DNA of 64,000 nt from positions 930,001 through 994,000 of the forward strand of contig NZ_CP195121.1 of NCBI RefSeq assembly GCF_052057775.1. Reading direction: 5' to 3'. This document shows, piece after piece, positions 27,300 through 35,477 of the stretch. A program made the translations under genes and the position numbers. Numbering within the stretch: the stretch's first letter is position 1; every line of letters begins with the position of its first letter. This stretch comes from Methanococcoides sp052057775. GTDB taxonomy: Archaea; Halobacteriota; Methanosarcinia; Methanosarcinales; Methanosarcinaceae. Under the pieces are notes generated by a model. It searched no databases. It was not told the origin of the DNA and saw only the letters and a program-made list of their open reading frames with translations.

Positions 27300-28031
27300 A
27301 TGATAGGTGTATCATCTTTTGCATTTTATGAACTTCCTCTTACAGAAGCACTGGAAAAAATAGAGCAGATGTCTGATTGTGCTGAAATCTTCTCAGAAGG
27401 AATGCATGACCTCTTTCGTGAGGGGAGAGAACTTGCATTTTCCTACGATCTGAAGTATACGGTCCATGCTCCGAGTACTGATCTGAACCTTTCCAGTCTT
27501 CGGGAACCCATCAGGCTTGCATCTCTCAGTGTTGTTAAACAGATGGCTGATATCTGCAATGACCTGGATTCCGATATCCTTGTAGTGCATCCCGGATATT
27601 TTTCATATCCTGTTGATATGGTGAATGCACAAAAGGCATTTGAAAAATCGGTTGCTGAACTTAGTGAGATCTCTGCGAATACGGGTGTTCGTATCTGTAT
27701 TGAGAATATGCCAAAATGGGATTGTTTCATTTTCAGGGATCCGGGTATTGATCTTGGGGATAATGGATTTACATTTGATGTGGGTCATGCGAATACATCG
27801 GGCAATCTTAATGACTTTCTGGAATCAATGGGCGATTTAATTTCACACTTCCATCTACATGATAATCATGGCGATGTTGATGATCATTTTTTTATTGGGA
27901 ACGGGAATATTGATTTCGTGTCATTTTCCGATTTTCTTAAGAAATGCAAAGCGATCAAAGTTATCGAAAATAAGTGTGAAGAGGATGTTCTCAGAAGTTT
28001 GAATGCTCTGAAAATGATGGGTGTTAAGTGA
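27300..28031 (+). CDS. Sugar phosphate isomerase/epimerase family TIM barrel
   Basis: A 243-residue AP-endonuclease-2-like (xylose isomerase-like) TIM barrel. Metal-binding positions of the fold are visible: HAPSTDLN (strand 3), VVHPGYF, ICIENMPKW (the conserved Glu), FTFDVGHANTSG, HFHLHDNHG and the final IEN segment. The family includes sugar isomerases and endonuclease IV; the sequence lacks clear endonuclease IV signatures, so a sugar or polyol substrate is likelier. A GGGGGAAG site precedes the ATG. It could be the last gene of the upstream sugar-kinase unit, 94 nt away. Confidence 0.82.
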   Translation: MIGVSSFAFYELPLTEALEKIEQMSDCAEIFSEGMHDLFREGRELAFSYDLKYTVHAPSTDLNLSSLREPIRLASLSVVKQMADICNDLDSDILVVHPGYFSYPVDMVNAQKAFEKSVAELSEISANTGVRICIENMPKWDCFIFRDPGIDLGDNGFTFDVGHANTSGNLNDFLESMGDLISHFHLHDNHGDVDDHFFIGNGNIDFVSFSDFLKKCKAIKVIENKCEEDVLRSLNALKMMGVK

Positions 28032-28085
28032 GATTTCCCGCTTTAGACAATATAATTCATTTGACTGTTAACAGCGTAACAACAG

Positions 28086-28097
28086 ATTTATATATAA
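28086..28097 (+). promoter_or_regulatory. TATA box of the ArsR-DUF4430 gene
   Basis: TTTATATATAAG is one of the best TATA matches in the window. The start codon at 28117 is only about 25 nt from its centre, so the transcript should begin at or next to the ATG (leaderless). A tract of C and T (aacccccttt) separates the two. Confidence 0.7.
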
Positions 28098-28116
28098 GCA
28101 AACCCCCTTTACAATT

Positions 28117-28632
28117 ATGAGTCAGATAGATAATAAAGTATTCCATGCCCTTGGGAGCGATACACGTATCAGGATGCTTGAGCTTCTTGATGAAGGGGAA
28201 CGCCACATATCTGAACTTGCAAGAGAACTGGATATTTCTGTACCGGTGGCTGCAAAACATGTTAAGATACTTGAAGAGGCTGACCTTGTTGAGCGGAAGA
28301 TCTTCGGAAAGACCCATGTACTGAAGCCTAACAGGGAGAACATCTATCTTGCTATGAACGTTTTTGCACCTACGAAAACAATAGAAGTTGAAAAAGGCAC
28401 AAGCCTGCTCGATGCTCTTCGTGGTGTTGCGGCTATCAAGGTCCAGAAGAAGGGTGACAGGGAAGTTATTGTTTCAACAGACGGCGATGAAGGGCTTTAT
28501 GTTTATGAGATAAATGGTGAGTTCTCGGACAAATCCGTTCAGAACTGTATTATTGATGAGGATACAACAATAGAATGGAAGAAACTCGAACCTGTTACAA
28601 AGATCAAGCTTGACATACACGTCAAGAAATGA
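28117..28632 (+). CDS. ArsR-family regulator with C-terminal DUF4430-like domain
   Basis: A 171-residue protein. Residues 1-80 are a textbook ArsR winged helix (VFHALGSDTRIRMLELL, HISELARELDISVPVAAKHVKILEEADLV). Residues 90-171 resemble DUF4430 (VEKGTSLLDALRGVA, then DEGLYVYEINGEFSDKSVQ), a beta-grasp domain known in cobalamin-binding or surface proteins. No cysteine metal site is present, so a metal sensor of the ArsR type is unlikely. The message seems leaderless. The gene sits just before the radical SAM repair-like genes, with 77 nt between, and is followed by a T-rich stretch that may end transcription. Confidence 0.85.
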   Translation: MSQIDNKVFHALGSDTRIRMLELLDEGERHISELARELDISVPVAAKHVKILEEADLVERKIFGKTHVLKPNRENIYLAMNVFAPTKTIEVEKGTSLLDALRGVAAIKVQKKGDREVIVSTDGDEGLYVYEINGEFSDKSVQNCIIDEDTTIEWKKLEPVTKIKLDIHVKK

Positions 28633-28709
28633 TCAACTCTTTTTTTCTTGAGAATACTTTCACTCCGCTTGGCAGTTGATTATATAGATACGCTGCAATC
28701 TATCATCTG

Positions 28710-29849
28710 ATGATCGCGGAAAGAAGGAACGAACCACATCTGACATTATCTGAGAGAATGCAATTGCTCTCCTCAGGAACTAAATATGACAGCTGCAACC
28801 AGAGTGCAGTATGTCATGCGTTCGGTCCCGATGGAAGATGCATACAGCTGTACAAGACATTGCTATCTAATTCCTGTGCAGGCGAATGTGCATATTGTCC
28901 TAACCGGTGTGAACGTGATACCATGAGGGCAACACTTGAACCTGAGGAGATCGCAAAGATCACCTGGTCCTTCTACAGAAGGAATGCTATCGAGGGTTTG
29001 TTCCTTTCTTCTGGAATTATGGGTGATGCTGAGCAGACTTCACAGAAACAACTGGAAGTTGTTGAGCTTTTGAGATGTCAGGGATTCAAAGGCTATATCA
29101 ACATCCGTGTGATGCCAGGCACCCCTAAATATTTACTTGAACAGATAGCCGAACATGCCAATAAGTTCGGTGTCAATGCTGAAACAACCAATTCAGTGAA
29201 CTACTCTGAGATATGCCCGAATTTCGATTACAAGAACGATGTTCTCCAGAGGTTGAAGTGGACAAAGGACCTCATACATGAAAAAAGGAAAGAATATGGG
29301 GGAATGGGCAGGCTTGTGGGAGCTAACGATACCCAGTTCGTAGTAGGGGCTGTGTCCGAATCAGATAAGGAGATCGTGAGGACAGTTGACAGGTTCATGG
29401 ATAAATATGAGCTTAGGAGGCCCTATTTTATGAGCTTCGACCCTGTCCCTGATACTCCGCTGGAGGATGGAACTCCCTCTCCGAAATGGCGCGAACAGAG
29501 GTTGTATCAAATGTCTTTCCTGTTAAAAGATTACGGGCTGAGGGCAGATGATTTTGATGATGTCTATGATGAAGAAGGGTTCCTTGGAAATGCAGACCCG
29601 AAAGTGATGCTTGCCCAATCACAACCTGATCGTTTCCCTGTGGACGTTAATTCCGCAGATCTTCCTGAATTGCTTCTGGTTCCCGGTATCGGACCGATAA
29701 GCGCGAACAGGATCATGCATTCCCGTCCTATAGCTTCCGAACAGGAACTTGCCCGGATGGGCGTTGTTGTAACCCATGCCCGTCCCTACATATCAATAAA
29801 TGGTTCCGGACAGTCTAACCTTTCATCTTTCCTGGGGGCATGTTCATGA
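28710..29849 (+). CDS. Putative DNA modification/repair radical SAM protein (TIGR03916 type)
   Basis: A 379-residue radical SAM protein with C56-x3-C60-x2-C63 (SCAGECAYC) binding the [4Fe-4S] cluster. The N-terminal LSERMQLLSSGTKYDSC and the C-terminal helix-hairpin-helix (VNSADLPELLLVPGIGPISANRI, about residues 312-334) match the family named for linkage to uracil-DNA-glycosylase-like proteins. The helix-hairpin-helix suggests DNA or RNA binding. The substrate is unknown. Its stop overlaps the start of the DUF4130 gene (ATGA), a coupling seen widely for this pair. Confidence 0.9.
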   Translation: MIAERRNEPHLTLSERMQLLSSGTKYDSCNQSAVCHAFGPDGRCIQLYKTLLSNSCAGECAYCPNRCERDTMRATLEPEEIAKITWSFYRRNAIEGLFLSSGIMGDAEQTSQKQLEVVELLRCQGFKGYINIRVMPGTPKYLLEQIAEHANKFGVNAETTNSVNYSEICPNFDYKNDVLQRLKWTKDLIHEKRKEYGGMGRLVGANDTQFVVGAVSESDKEIVRTVDRFMDKYELRRPYFMSFDPVPDTPLEDGTPSPKWREQRLYQMSFLLKDYGLRADDFDDVYDEEGFLGNADPKVMLAQSQPDRFPVDVNSADLPELLLVPGIGPISANRIMHSRPIASEQELARMGVVVTHARPYISINGSGQSNLSSFLGACS

Positions 29850-30679
29850 TAATAGCCTTTAAACCAACCGTAGATGGTGTTCTGCTTGCATGCTCCTGCT
29901 TAAAGGAATGCCCGGAAGCGGAGCTTACATTCGCAAAGAGCCTGGGGGAGCTTGATCGAAAACTTGGTTTTTCATTTTATGGGGAAGAAGTAAAGCGATT
30001 AGGTTTCACTCCCTGTGGTGGAATAGAAGGTCTTTCAAAAGAGATCTTTGGAAAAAGAAGGTCAAGAATGGCACGTTTCGATCCCGCGCCTATACGCTAT
30101 CTGGACCTCCTTCTGAGGCACCGTGATTGTGATCCGGTCGAACTTGTGCATTTGGTGATCTCATGCAATGGAGACACCGATCAGCTTTATTCCGGCAAGA
30201 GTAAATTGGCAAAAAAGTACTACAATTATATGCGTGATGTATCGAGGGCCTATGAAAGACTATGCATGTTCGCACGACCAGAGTTCAAAGGCGGGATACT
30301 GACAGTTGAGATAGATTCTCCCCATGACATCGGGGAGCTGTTCTGCAGGTGGCTTTCAAGGAAGAACCCGGATGTTCCTGTTGCTGTGCTGGTGAGAACT
30401 ATTGCATGGGTTGGAAACGGCGATCTCCTGGGACTTGACCGTTTTGCAAAGCTCACAGCAGCTTTCGTTGAGAGCTTAAGGACTCAATCAGGTACGGATG
30501 ATGTTGATGAGCTATGGGATATCTATTATGATTCCCAGATGATCGATTCGCGCCGAAATATCGGTCTTGCGAAGAAAATGCAGCCAAAGAGCTCAGCTTC
30601 CATGAGCAGGATGGCAAAGAGGGACCGCTACAAGGTAGAAAGAGGTATAGCAAGCTGCAGGCTTGACAGTTTTGCATGA
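29846..30679 (+). CDS. DUF4130 protein, partner of the radical SAM protein (TIGR03915 type)
   Basis: A 277-residue protein starting MIIAFKPTVDGVLLACSCL. The C-terminal DUF4130 signature is clear (DIYYDSQMIDSRRNIGLAKKMQPK, about residues 228-251). In many bacteria the homologue is fused to a uracil-DNA-glycosylase domain; no such domain is present here. I choose ATG 29846 over ATG 29840, because GGGGG lies 7 nt upstream of it and it overlaps the upstream TGA. The protein is presumed to handle DNA lesions together with the radical SAM enzyme, but this is unproven. Confidence 0.85.
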   Translation: MIIAFKPTVDGVLLACSCLKECPEAELTFAKSLGELDRKLGFSFYGEEVKRLGFTPCGGIEGLSKEIFGKRRSRMARFDPAPIRYLDLLLRHRDCDPVELVHLVISCNGDTDQLYSGKSKLAKKYYNYMRDVSRAYERLCMFARPEFKGGILTVEIDSPHDIGELFCRWLSRKNPDVPVAVLVRTIAWVGNGDLLGLDRFAKLTAAFVESLRTQSGTDDVDELWDIYYDSQMIDSRRNIGLAKKMQPKSSASMSRMAKRDRYKVERGIASCRLDSFA

Positions 30680-30699
30680 TATACGGGCTGTAAGGTGAA

Positions 30700-32805
30700 A
30701 TGATGGATGGGCTAAAGGATATCCCGCGTATAGGGGAGAAAATGGCAAAGAGGTTCGAGGAACACTTTGGTAGTGAAGATGCAGCTCTTGAAGCTATTCT
30801 GGGTGGGGATATTGCAGGTATCTCCGAAGTGGAAGGGGTTGGGCAGCGGTATGCTATTTCCCTGGTCCATGAAGTTCGGGCACAGTTCGAAGGGGTAACA
30901 ATGAATGATTTCCTGAAGACAAAAGAGGGTATTGATATCTATGAGCGCCTTCTTGATATTATCAAGCAGTTCAGCCATACAAGCTACGCAAAGGACAAGC
31001 TCCATGTCTACATCCCGTATCCTGAAAGCAGGAGGGATAAGATCGAGGCGGTCCGCAGGGCCACAGCAGGATATATGGAAACTGCCTCCATCATGGGTGA
31101 GAATAAGGATCTGATATCACTGTTGTCGTGCATAAAGACCCTTGATCGTAAATATACTGTACCAAAGATACGTGACCGTGCGGTACTGACCACAGATAGC
31201 AAACAGTACGAGGCTGCAAAGGATGTCTATGGCGACCTGATGGATGTCCAGCTTGTGAAGGGTGCCGGGGAATTTGTTGACACTGCAAGAGGCTATTCTC
31301 ATGTGGTGGCTGCAGATGAGAAGTGCATGCTGTTCGATCTTCCTGAGGACATTGATCCGGAGTTCATCCACGATATACGGAAGGTCGAGATGTGGAGCAT
31401 GGTTCCTGAGTTAGAGATCGCATTTTTTGCAAAGAACCTCTCATCCCTTGAAAGCACCATTCTCATGACGCAGATGCTTCGTTCATCAGGTATCAGCTTT
31501 CTGGAAGAAATTGAGGGCGAGGATCTTGACGAACTAAAGAGAAGTCTTTCCCTGATCGACAGCAAAGGGGATGTAAGAGCAGGTTCAGATGATGCTATTG
31601 ATCGACTTGTTCGAATATCCGAACATGTTGATGGTTGTGTATCTGCAGCAATATCGGCTGCAAACTCAGCACTTGACACCTGTCTTGAGCAAAGCAGGCT
31701 AACTCTTAGTGGCCAGGATATGCTGAAGGTCATGAATGGCAAGATGGAGATCAAGGACCTTCTTGAAAAGGAGCTATATCATTCCTATAACAATGTTGTG
31801 AAGGAAGCAAAGCAGAGGATAGCTGAAGAGCTTTGTCTTGAGAAGGCTGAGCTATTGCTTCTGGAATCATTTTTCCCGGATGAGATCTCCCATCCTCTGG
31901 AAGTACGATATGAACAGCTTTATTCTTTTAAGCAGCAGATATCCAACCAGATACAGAGGAAGAAGGTACAGCATAAACGAAATATTGCGAAGGCACTTTC
32001 CGGCTATCGCGATATTGTACAAAAGATGGTTCGTGAGGCATTGGATTTTGATGTTGGCTTTTCGATCGGCTGTTTTGCCCGGGAATTCGGGCTTCAGATG
32101 CCTGAGTTGATAGAAGGTTCCGGAATTGCCTTTGAGGAGGCCAGTAACCTTTTCATAAAAACAAGACACGGTTCGGTAGTACCTATTGATTATTCGGTTG
32201 GCAGGACAAGCCGTGATCCCGATGGGAACAATAGTCGTGTCATATTGTTGAGTGGTGTCAATTCCGGTGGTAAGACATCCATGCTTGAGCTAGTGGCACA
32301 ATGCGTGATCCTAGCACATATGGGCTTCCCGACACCTGCAAAGTGTCTTGAGATCGGTCTGACGGAAGGTTTCTATTATTTCGGGAAATCAAAGGGAACG
32401 CTGGATGCAGGTGCATTCGAAACAACCCTTATTGATTTCTCAGTTGTTGCCAACAATTCGCCGAAGATCGTACTGGCAGATGAACTGGAATCGATCACCG
32501 AGCCAGGTGCTTCTGCAAAGATAATAGGTGGTATACTTGAGATGCTTTCAGAGAATAGCAATAGTATGTCCGTCTTCGTGTCCCACCTTGCAGAATTGAT
32601 CCTTGAGAACGCGGACTGTCCCGTGCGGGTCGATGGAATTGAGGCAAGTGGACTGGATAGTGATCTCAATCTTGTCGTGGAGAGAACTCCGAGGTATAAT
32701 TACGTGGCAAAAAGCACTCCGGAGCTCATTGTGGAAAGACTTTCCAGAAGGTCCGATGGTATCGAGCAGGAGTTCTACAACAGGTTAAAAGAAAAGTTCC
32801 GGTAA
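30700..32805 (+). CDS. MutS-related ATPase with N-terminal helix-hairpin-helix
   Basis: A 701-residue protein. Residues 3-57 carry two helix-hairpin-helix motifs (LKDIPRIGEKMAKRFEEHFG and ISEVEGVGQRYAISLV). A long helical middle (about 240-480) resembles the MutS lever and clamp region. The ATPase is C-terminal: Walker A SGVNSGGKTS near residues 517-526, where canonical MutS has GPNMGGKST, and Walker B KIVLADELES near 588. There is no MutS mismatch-recognition domain I with the Phe-x-Glu motif. It is not MutS1; it fits an archaeal MutS-like group of unknown task. It lies 20 nt after the DUF4130 gene. Confidence 0.85.
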   Translation: MMDGLKDIPRIGEKMAKRFEEHFGSEDAALEAILGGDIAGISEVEGVGQRYAISLVHEVRAQFEGVTMNDFLKTKEGIDIYERLLDIIKQFSHTSYAKDKLHVYIPYPESRRDKIEAVRRATAGYMETASIMGENKDLISLLSCIKTLDRKYTVPKIRDRAVLTTDSKQYEAAKDVYGDLMDVQLVKGAGEFVDTARGYSHVVAADEKCMLFDLPEDIDPEFIHDIRKVEMWSMVPELEIAFFAKNLSSLESTILMTQMLRSSGISFLEEIEGEDLDELKRSLSLIDSKGDVRAGSDDAIDRLVRISEHVDGCVSAAISAANSALDTCLEQSRLTLSGQDMLKVMNGKMEIKDLLEKELYHSYNNVVKEAKQRIAEELCLEKAELLLLESFFPDEISHPLEVRYEQLYSFKQQISNQIQRKKVQHKRNIAKALSGYRDIVQKMVREALDFDVGFSIGCFAREFGLQMPELIEGSGIAFEEASNLFIKTRHGSVVPIDYSVGRTSRDPDGNNSRVILLSGVNSGGKTSMLELVAQCVILAHMGFPTPAKCLEIGLTEGFYYFGKSKGTLDAGAFETTLIDFSVVANNSPKIVLADELESITEPGASAKIIGGILEMLSENSNSMSVFVSHLAELILENADCPVRVDGIEASGLDSDLNLVVERTPRYNYVAKSTPELIVERLSRRSDGIEQEFYNRLKEKFR

Positions 32806-32852
32806 GCATCTGTTATTCAGGCTTACCTGGATATGTTATCTTGTGATCGAAC

Positions 32853-33428
32853 TTAGAGCACGCCTTTTGTACTTTTGATCCCCTCGCCTTCGATCTTTAC
32901 TGCACGGCGAAGTGCATAGGCAAAGGCCTTGAAAAGTGCCTCGATCTTGTGGTGGTCATTAAAGCCTGTAACAGTTGCGTGGAGGTTCATCCTTGCATTC
33001 TCTGTCAAAGATTCGAAGAAATGCCTGACCAGCTGTGTGTTCATCTCACCAACACGTGGTGATCCAAACTCAGCGTTCATCACAAGGTAGCTGCGGCCTC
33101 CAATGTCAAGGACTACATCTGCCAGGGCTTCATCCATGGGTATGCGTGCTTCACCGAACCTTGCGATGCCGTTCTTATCACCGACGGCCTGTGCAATTGC
33201 CTGTCCCAGGACGATGGCCGTATCCTCTATGAGGTGGTGCTCATCGACTATCAGATCGCCGGTCGCATCGATCACCAGATCAAAGCCTCCGTGTCTAGCA
33301 AAGGAATTGAGCATGTGGTCAAAGAAACCGATCCCGGTATCGATCTTTGCAGATCCTGTACCATCCAGGTCAAGTTCCATCCGAATGTCTGTTTCTTTCG
33401 TTTTTCGTTCGATCTTTGCATTTCTCAT
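32853..33428 (-). CDS. hisB: Imidazoleglycerol-phosphate dehydratase
   Basis: Dehydrates imidazole-glycerol phosphate to imidazole-acetol phosphate in histidine synthesis. At 191 residues it is the single-function HisB. Metal-binding motifs are GIGFFDHML near residue 32, VDEHHLIEDTA and HATVTGFNDHHKIEALFKA. It is the last of three leftward his genes and starts 24 nt after the hisA stop. Confidence 0.97.
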   Translation of the reverse strand: MRNAKIERKTKETDIRMELDLDGTGSAKIDTGIGFFDHMLNSFARHGGFDLVIDATGDLIVDEHHLIEDTAIVLGQAIAQAVGDKNGIARFGEARIPMDEALADVVLDIGGRSYLVMNAEFGSPRVGEMNTQLVRHFFESLTENARMNLHATVTGFNDHHKIEALFKAFAYALRRAVKIEGEGIKSTKGVL

Positions 33429-33452
33429 AGTGTTCCCCTTGCCGGTATGTAC

Positions 33453-34193
33453 TTAAACTTCATCAGTGATGGTATTTATTGCTTCCGTCAATGTGAACTT
33501 TTTCTTGTAGAGGGCACTTCCTACTACAACGCCACTTGCTCCTGTGTTCTTCAGCGTGATGATATCATCCAGTGTTGTGACGCCCCCGGATGCGATGACA
33601 GGTATGGTCACAGCTTTGACAAGTTCTTCTGTGGGTCTGGGATCTACTCCGCTCAAAAGACCTTCTGTGTCGATATTGGTGAATAGTATGCTTCCTGCTC
33701 CCTTTTCTTCAAAGAGTGATCCCATCTCGACCGCTGTATGATCGGATTCTTTGGTCCATCCTTCAATGGATATCTTACCGTTCTTTGAATCCAGGGCAAC
33801 ATTGATGCGATCGCTTCCGAATTCACTGGAAAGCCTGCTGATAAGTTCGGGGTCCTTCAATGCTGCAGTGCTGAGTATGACCCTGTCAACACCGATCTCA
33901 AGGAGTGCTGCAGCATCCTCGAAGGAACGTATTCCTCCTCCTACCTGGATGTAGATGCCTTTAGGCTTGCATTCTTCCACGATGTTCCTGATGATGGGTG
34001 CATTTGTACGTGTTCCCTCTATTGCACCATCAAGGTCGATAAGGTGGAGTGTCTTCGCTCCCTGTGATACCCAGTCAAGGGCGACTTCCACAGGATCATC
34101 AAGGGATACCATCTCACTTCCCGGAACGCCCTGGACAAGCTGGACGCATTTACCTCCCTTCATGTCAACTGCAGGTATTACTTCAAAGCTCAT
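33453..34193 (-). CDS. hisA: Phosphoribosylformimino-AICAR ribotide isomerase
   Basis: Amadori isomerase of histidine synthesis. The TIM barrel of 246 residues has the catalytic pair in EVIPAVDMKGGKCVQL (D10) and a later Asp in VALDSKNG, with phosphate-binding loops QVGGGIRS and IASGGV. ATG 34193 is chosen because GAGG lies 8 nt upstream; two upstream in-frame candidates are worse placed. The gene follows hisG with a 13-nt gap. Confidence 0.95.
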   Translation of the reverse strand: MSFEVIPAVDMKGGKCVQLVQGVPGSEMVSLDDPVEVALDWVSQGAKTLHLIDLDGAIEGTRTNAPIIRNIVEECKPKGIYIQVGGGIRSFEDAAALLEIGVDRVILSTAALKDPELISRLSSEFGSDRINVALDSKNGKISIEGWTKESDHTAVEMGSLFEEKGAGSILFTNIDTEGLLSGVDPRPTEELVKAVTIPVIASGGVTTLDDIITLKNTGASGVVVGSALYKKKFTLTEAINTITDEV

Positions 34194-34206
34194 TCTCATG
34201 ACCTCT

Positions 34207-35061
34207 TCAGGGTACCAGTCTCTCAATAGGTACTACGAGTATATCGAATGCACCAGCGGCCTTGAGACGGCTGATGGTGGCAAATATCAGGTCTGCATCG
34301 ACTACAGCATGCACTGCCACAATATCCTTTTTGGATTCCACTTTCATCACCGTCGGTCCTGCAAGACCGGGAAGTTCCTCTTTTACGTCATCGAGCTTGT
34401 CGGAAGGAACATTCATCATAAGATATCTCTTCTGCTTGGCATGAAGGACACTTTCAAGAGCTGTCTTTATGTGCTGGACCTTCTCTTCTGCTTCCATTGT
34501 CCTGTGGTTGGCAATGAGGTAGATGGATGATGTGAATACTTTCTCGATCACCTTAAGGTGGTTCATAGCCAGCGTGGTTCCGGAGCTTGAAATATCCACG
34601 ATCGCATCGGCAATTCCAACGTGTGGGGTCATTTCACATGCACCGCTTACTTTCACGACGTCAATGTTGACTCCAAGTTCCTCAAAATACCTGGCTGTGA
34701 TAACAGGGAACTCAGTTGCCACCCTCATTCCTTCGAGGTCCTTTGCGGATTTGATGTCAGAATCTTCCGGAACAGCGAGTACAAGGTCTGCACCTCCGTA
34801 TTTCAGATCAAGCAGCATCTCTACATCAGAGTTTGTCTCTGATATGAGGTCAAGGCCGGTTATACCTACATCTGCGGCACCGTCCTGCACATATTCAGGG
34901 ATGTCTGCAGCCCTTGCGAAAAGGAATGTGATCTCAGGGTCTGTGGTCTTTGCGAACAGTTTTCTGTTAGAGCCTCCGAGTACCGGGAGGCCTGCTTCTT
35001 TGAACAGCTCAACTGTGGGGTCGTGTAATCTTCCTTTGTTAGGTATTGCAATACGTATCAT
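34207..35061 (-). CDS. hisG: ATP phosphoribosyltransferase, long form
   Basis: Catalyses the first, committed step of histidine synthesis (ATP + PRPP). The 284 residues include the two lobes of the periplasmic-binding-like catalytic core (IAIPNKGRLHDP, DVGITGLDLI, GIADAIVDISSSGTTLA) and the C-terminal ACT-like regulatory domain (about 205-284) for histidine feedback. This is the long form that works without HisZ. It heads the leftward hisG-hisA-hisB operon. Its promoter must lie in 35062-35130 on the complementary strand, where the sequence is AT-rich but no TATA stands out. Confidence 0.96.
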   Translation of the reverse strand: MIRIAIPNKGRLHDPTVELFKEAGLPVLGGSNRKLFAKTTDPEITFLFARAADIPEYVQDGAADVGITGLDLISETNSDVEMLLDLKYGGADLVLAVPEDSDIKSAKDLEGMRVATEFPVITARYFEELGVNIDVVKVSGACEMTPHVGIADAIVDISSSGTTLAMNHLKVIEKVFTSSIYLIANHRTMEAEEKVQHIKTALESVLHAKQKRYLMMNVPSDKLDDVKEELPGLAGPTVMKVESKKDIVAVHAVVDADLIFATISRLKAAGAFDILVVPIERLVP

Positions 35062-35199
35062 TTGAAGTCCTTCTGAAGAACAGAAATGTCTGTGTTATTT
35101 ATGATCATTGAATTATCGAACTTTTTTGGGATTCATGTTCTCAAATACATTTATCCTTTATAAGTATTGCATGGATGATGGGAAGTTCATACCTTCAGT

Positions 35200-35290
35200 G
35201 ATCGATCGATTGATTTTTTGGTTGCTTGCTTACTCGATTGATTGGTCGATCGAATGGGGGATCATCTATCAATTGACCAATCGTTTGATC
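35200..35290. repeat. GATC-rich repeat block with long imperfect hairpin
   Basis: Five GATC sites occur in 91 bp (35200, 35204, 35248, 35260, 35287), and CGATTGATT is repeated (35207-35215 and 35235-35243). GATTGGTC at 35240-35247 pairs with GACCAATC at 35275-35282, extended by G-T and A-T pairs, around a 23-nt loop containing GGGGGATC. Role unknown; possible uses are an operator for the divergent genes, a structured leader of an upstream transcript or a cluster of methylation sites. Confidence 0.6.
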
Positions 35291-35376
35291 TGCTGAATGT
35301 TCTTTCATTTTTGTGAGCCCTGTGTGTGCTTCATGTTATAACTATGGGTTATTAAATAAAACTCATGTAGTAACGA

Positions 35377-35388
35377 TTTTATATAATT
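35377..35388 (+). promoter_or_regulatory. TATA box for SAM synthetase
   Basis: TTTTATATAATT, a strong archaeal TATA match, is about 90-100 nt upstream of the ATG. It implies a 5' leader of roughly 65 nt. I see no known SAM riboswitch consensus in that leader. Confidence 0.55.
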
Positions 35389-35477
35389 TATTCATCTTAT
35401 AGGGTAATTTCAAAGACCATTTAATTTATAAGGATCCCAATCCTGTTCGTCTTAAACTTATTAAAAGAGGCTAAAAA

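Larger units (their letters stand above)
35062..35477. other. Gene-free region between hisG and SAM synthetase
   Basis: 416 bp without a credible gene; the 62-codon open frame at 35108 has no coding character. It holds the divergent promoters of hisG and the SAM synthetase gene, a TATA element for the latter at 35377-35388, and a GATC-rich stem-forming block at 35200-35290 described separately. Confidence 0.7.

Noticed and set aside
35108..35296. 62-codon open frame upstream of SAM synthetase
   Set aside because: It is made of the GATC/TTGAT repeats themselves and has no ribosome site.
35389..35477. Possible SAM riboswitch in the leader of SAM synthetase
   Set aside because: No conserved riboswitch core could be recognised, and such elements are not typical of archaea.
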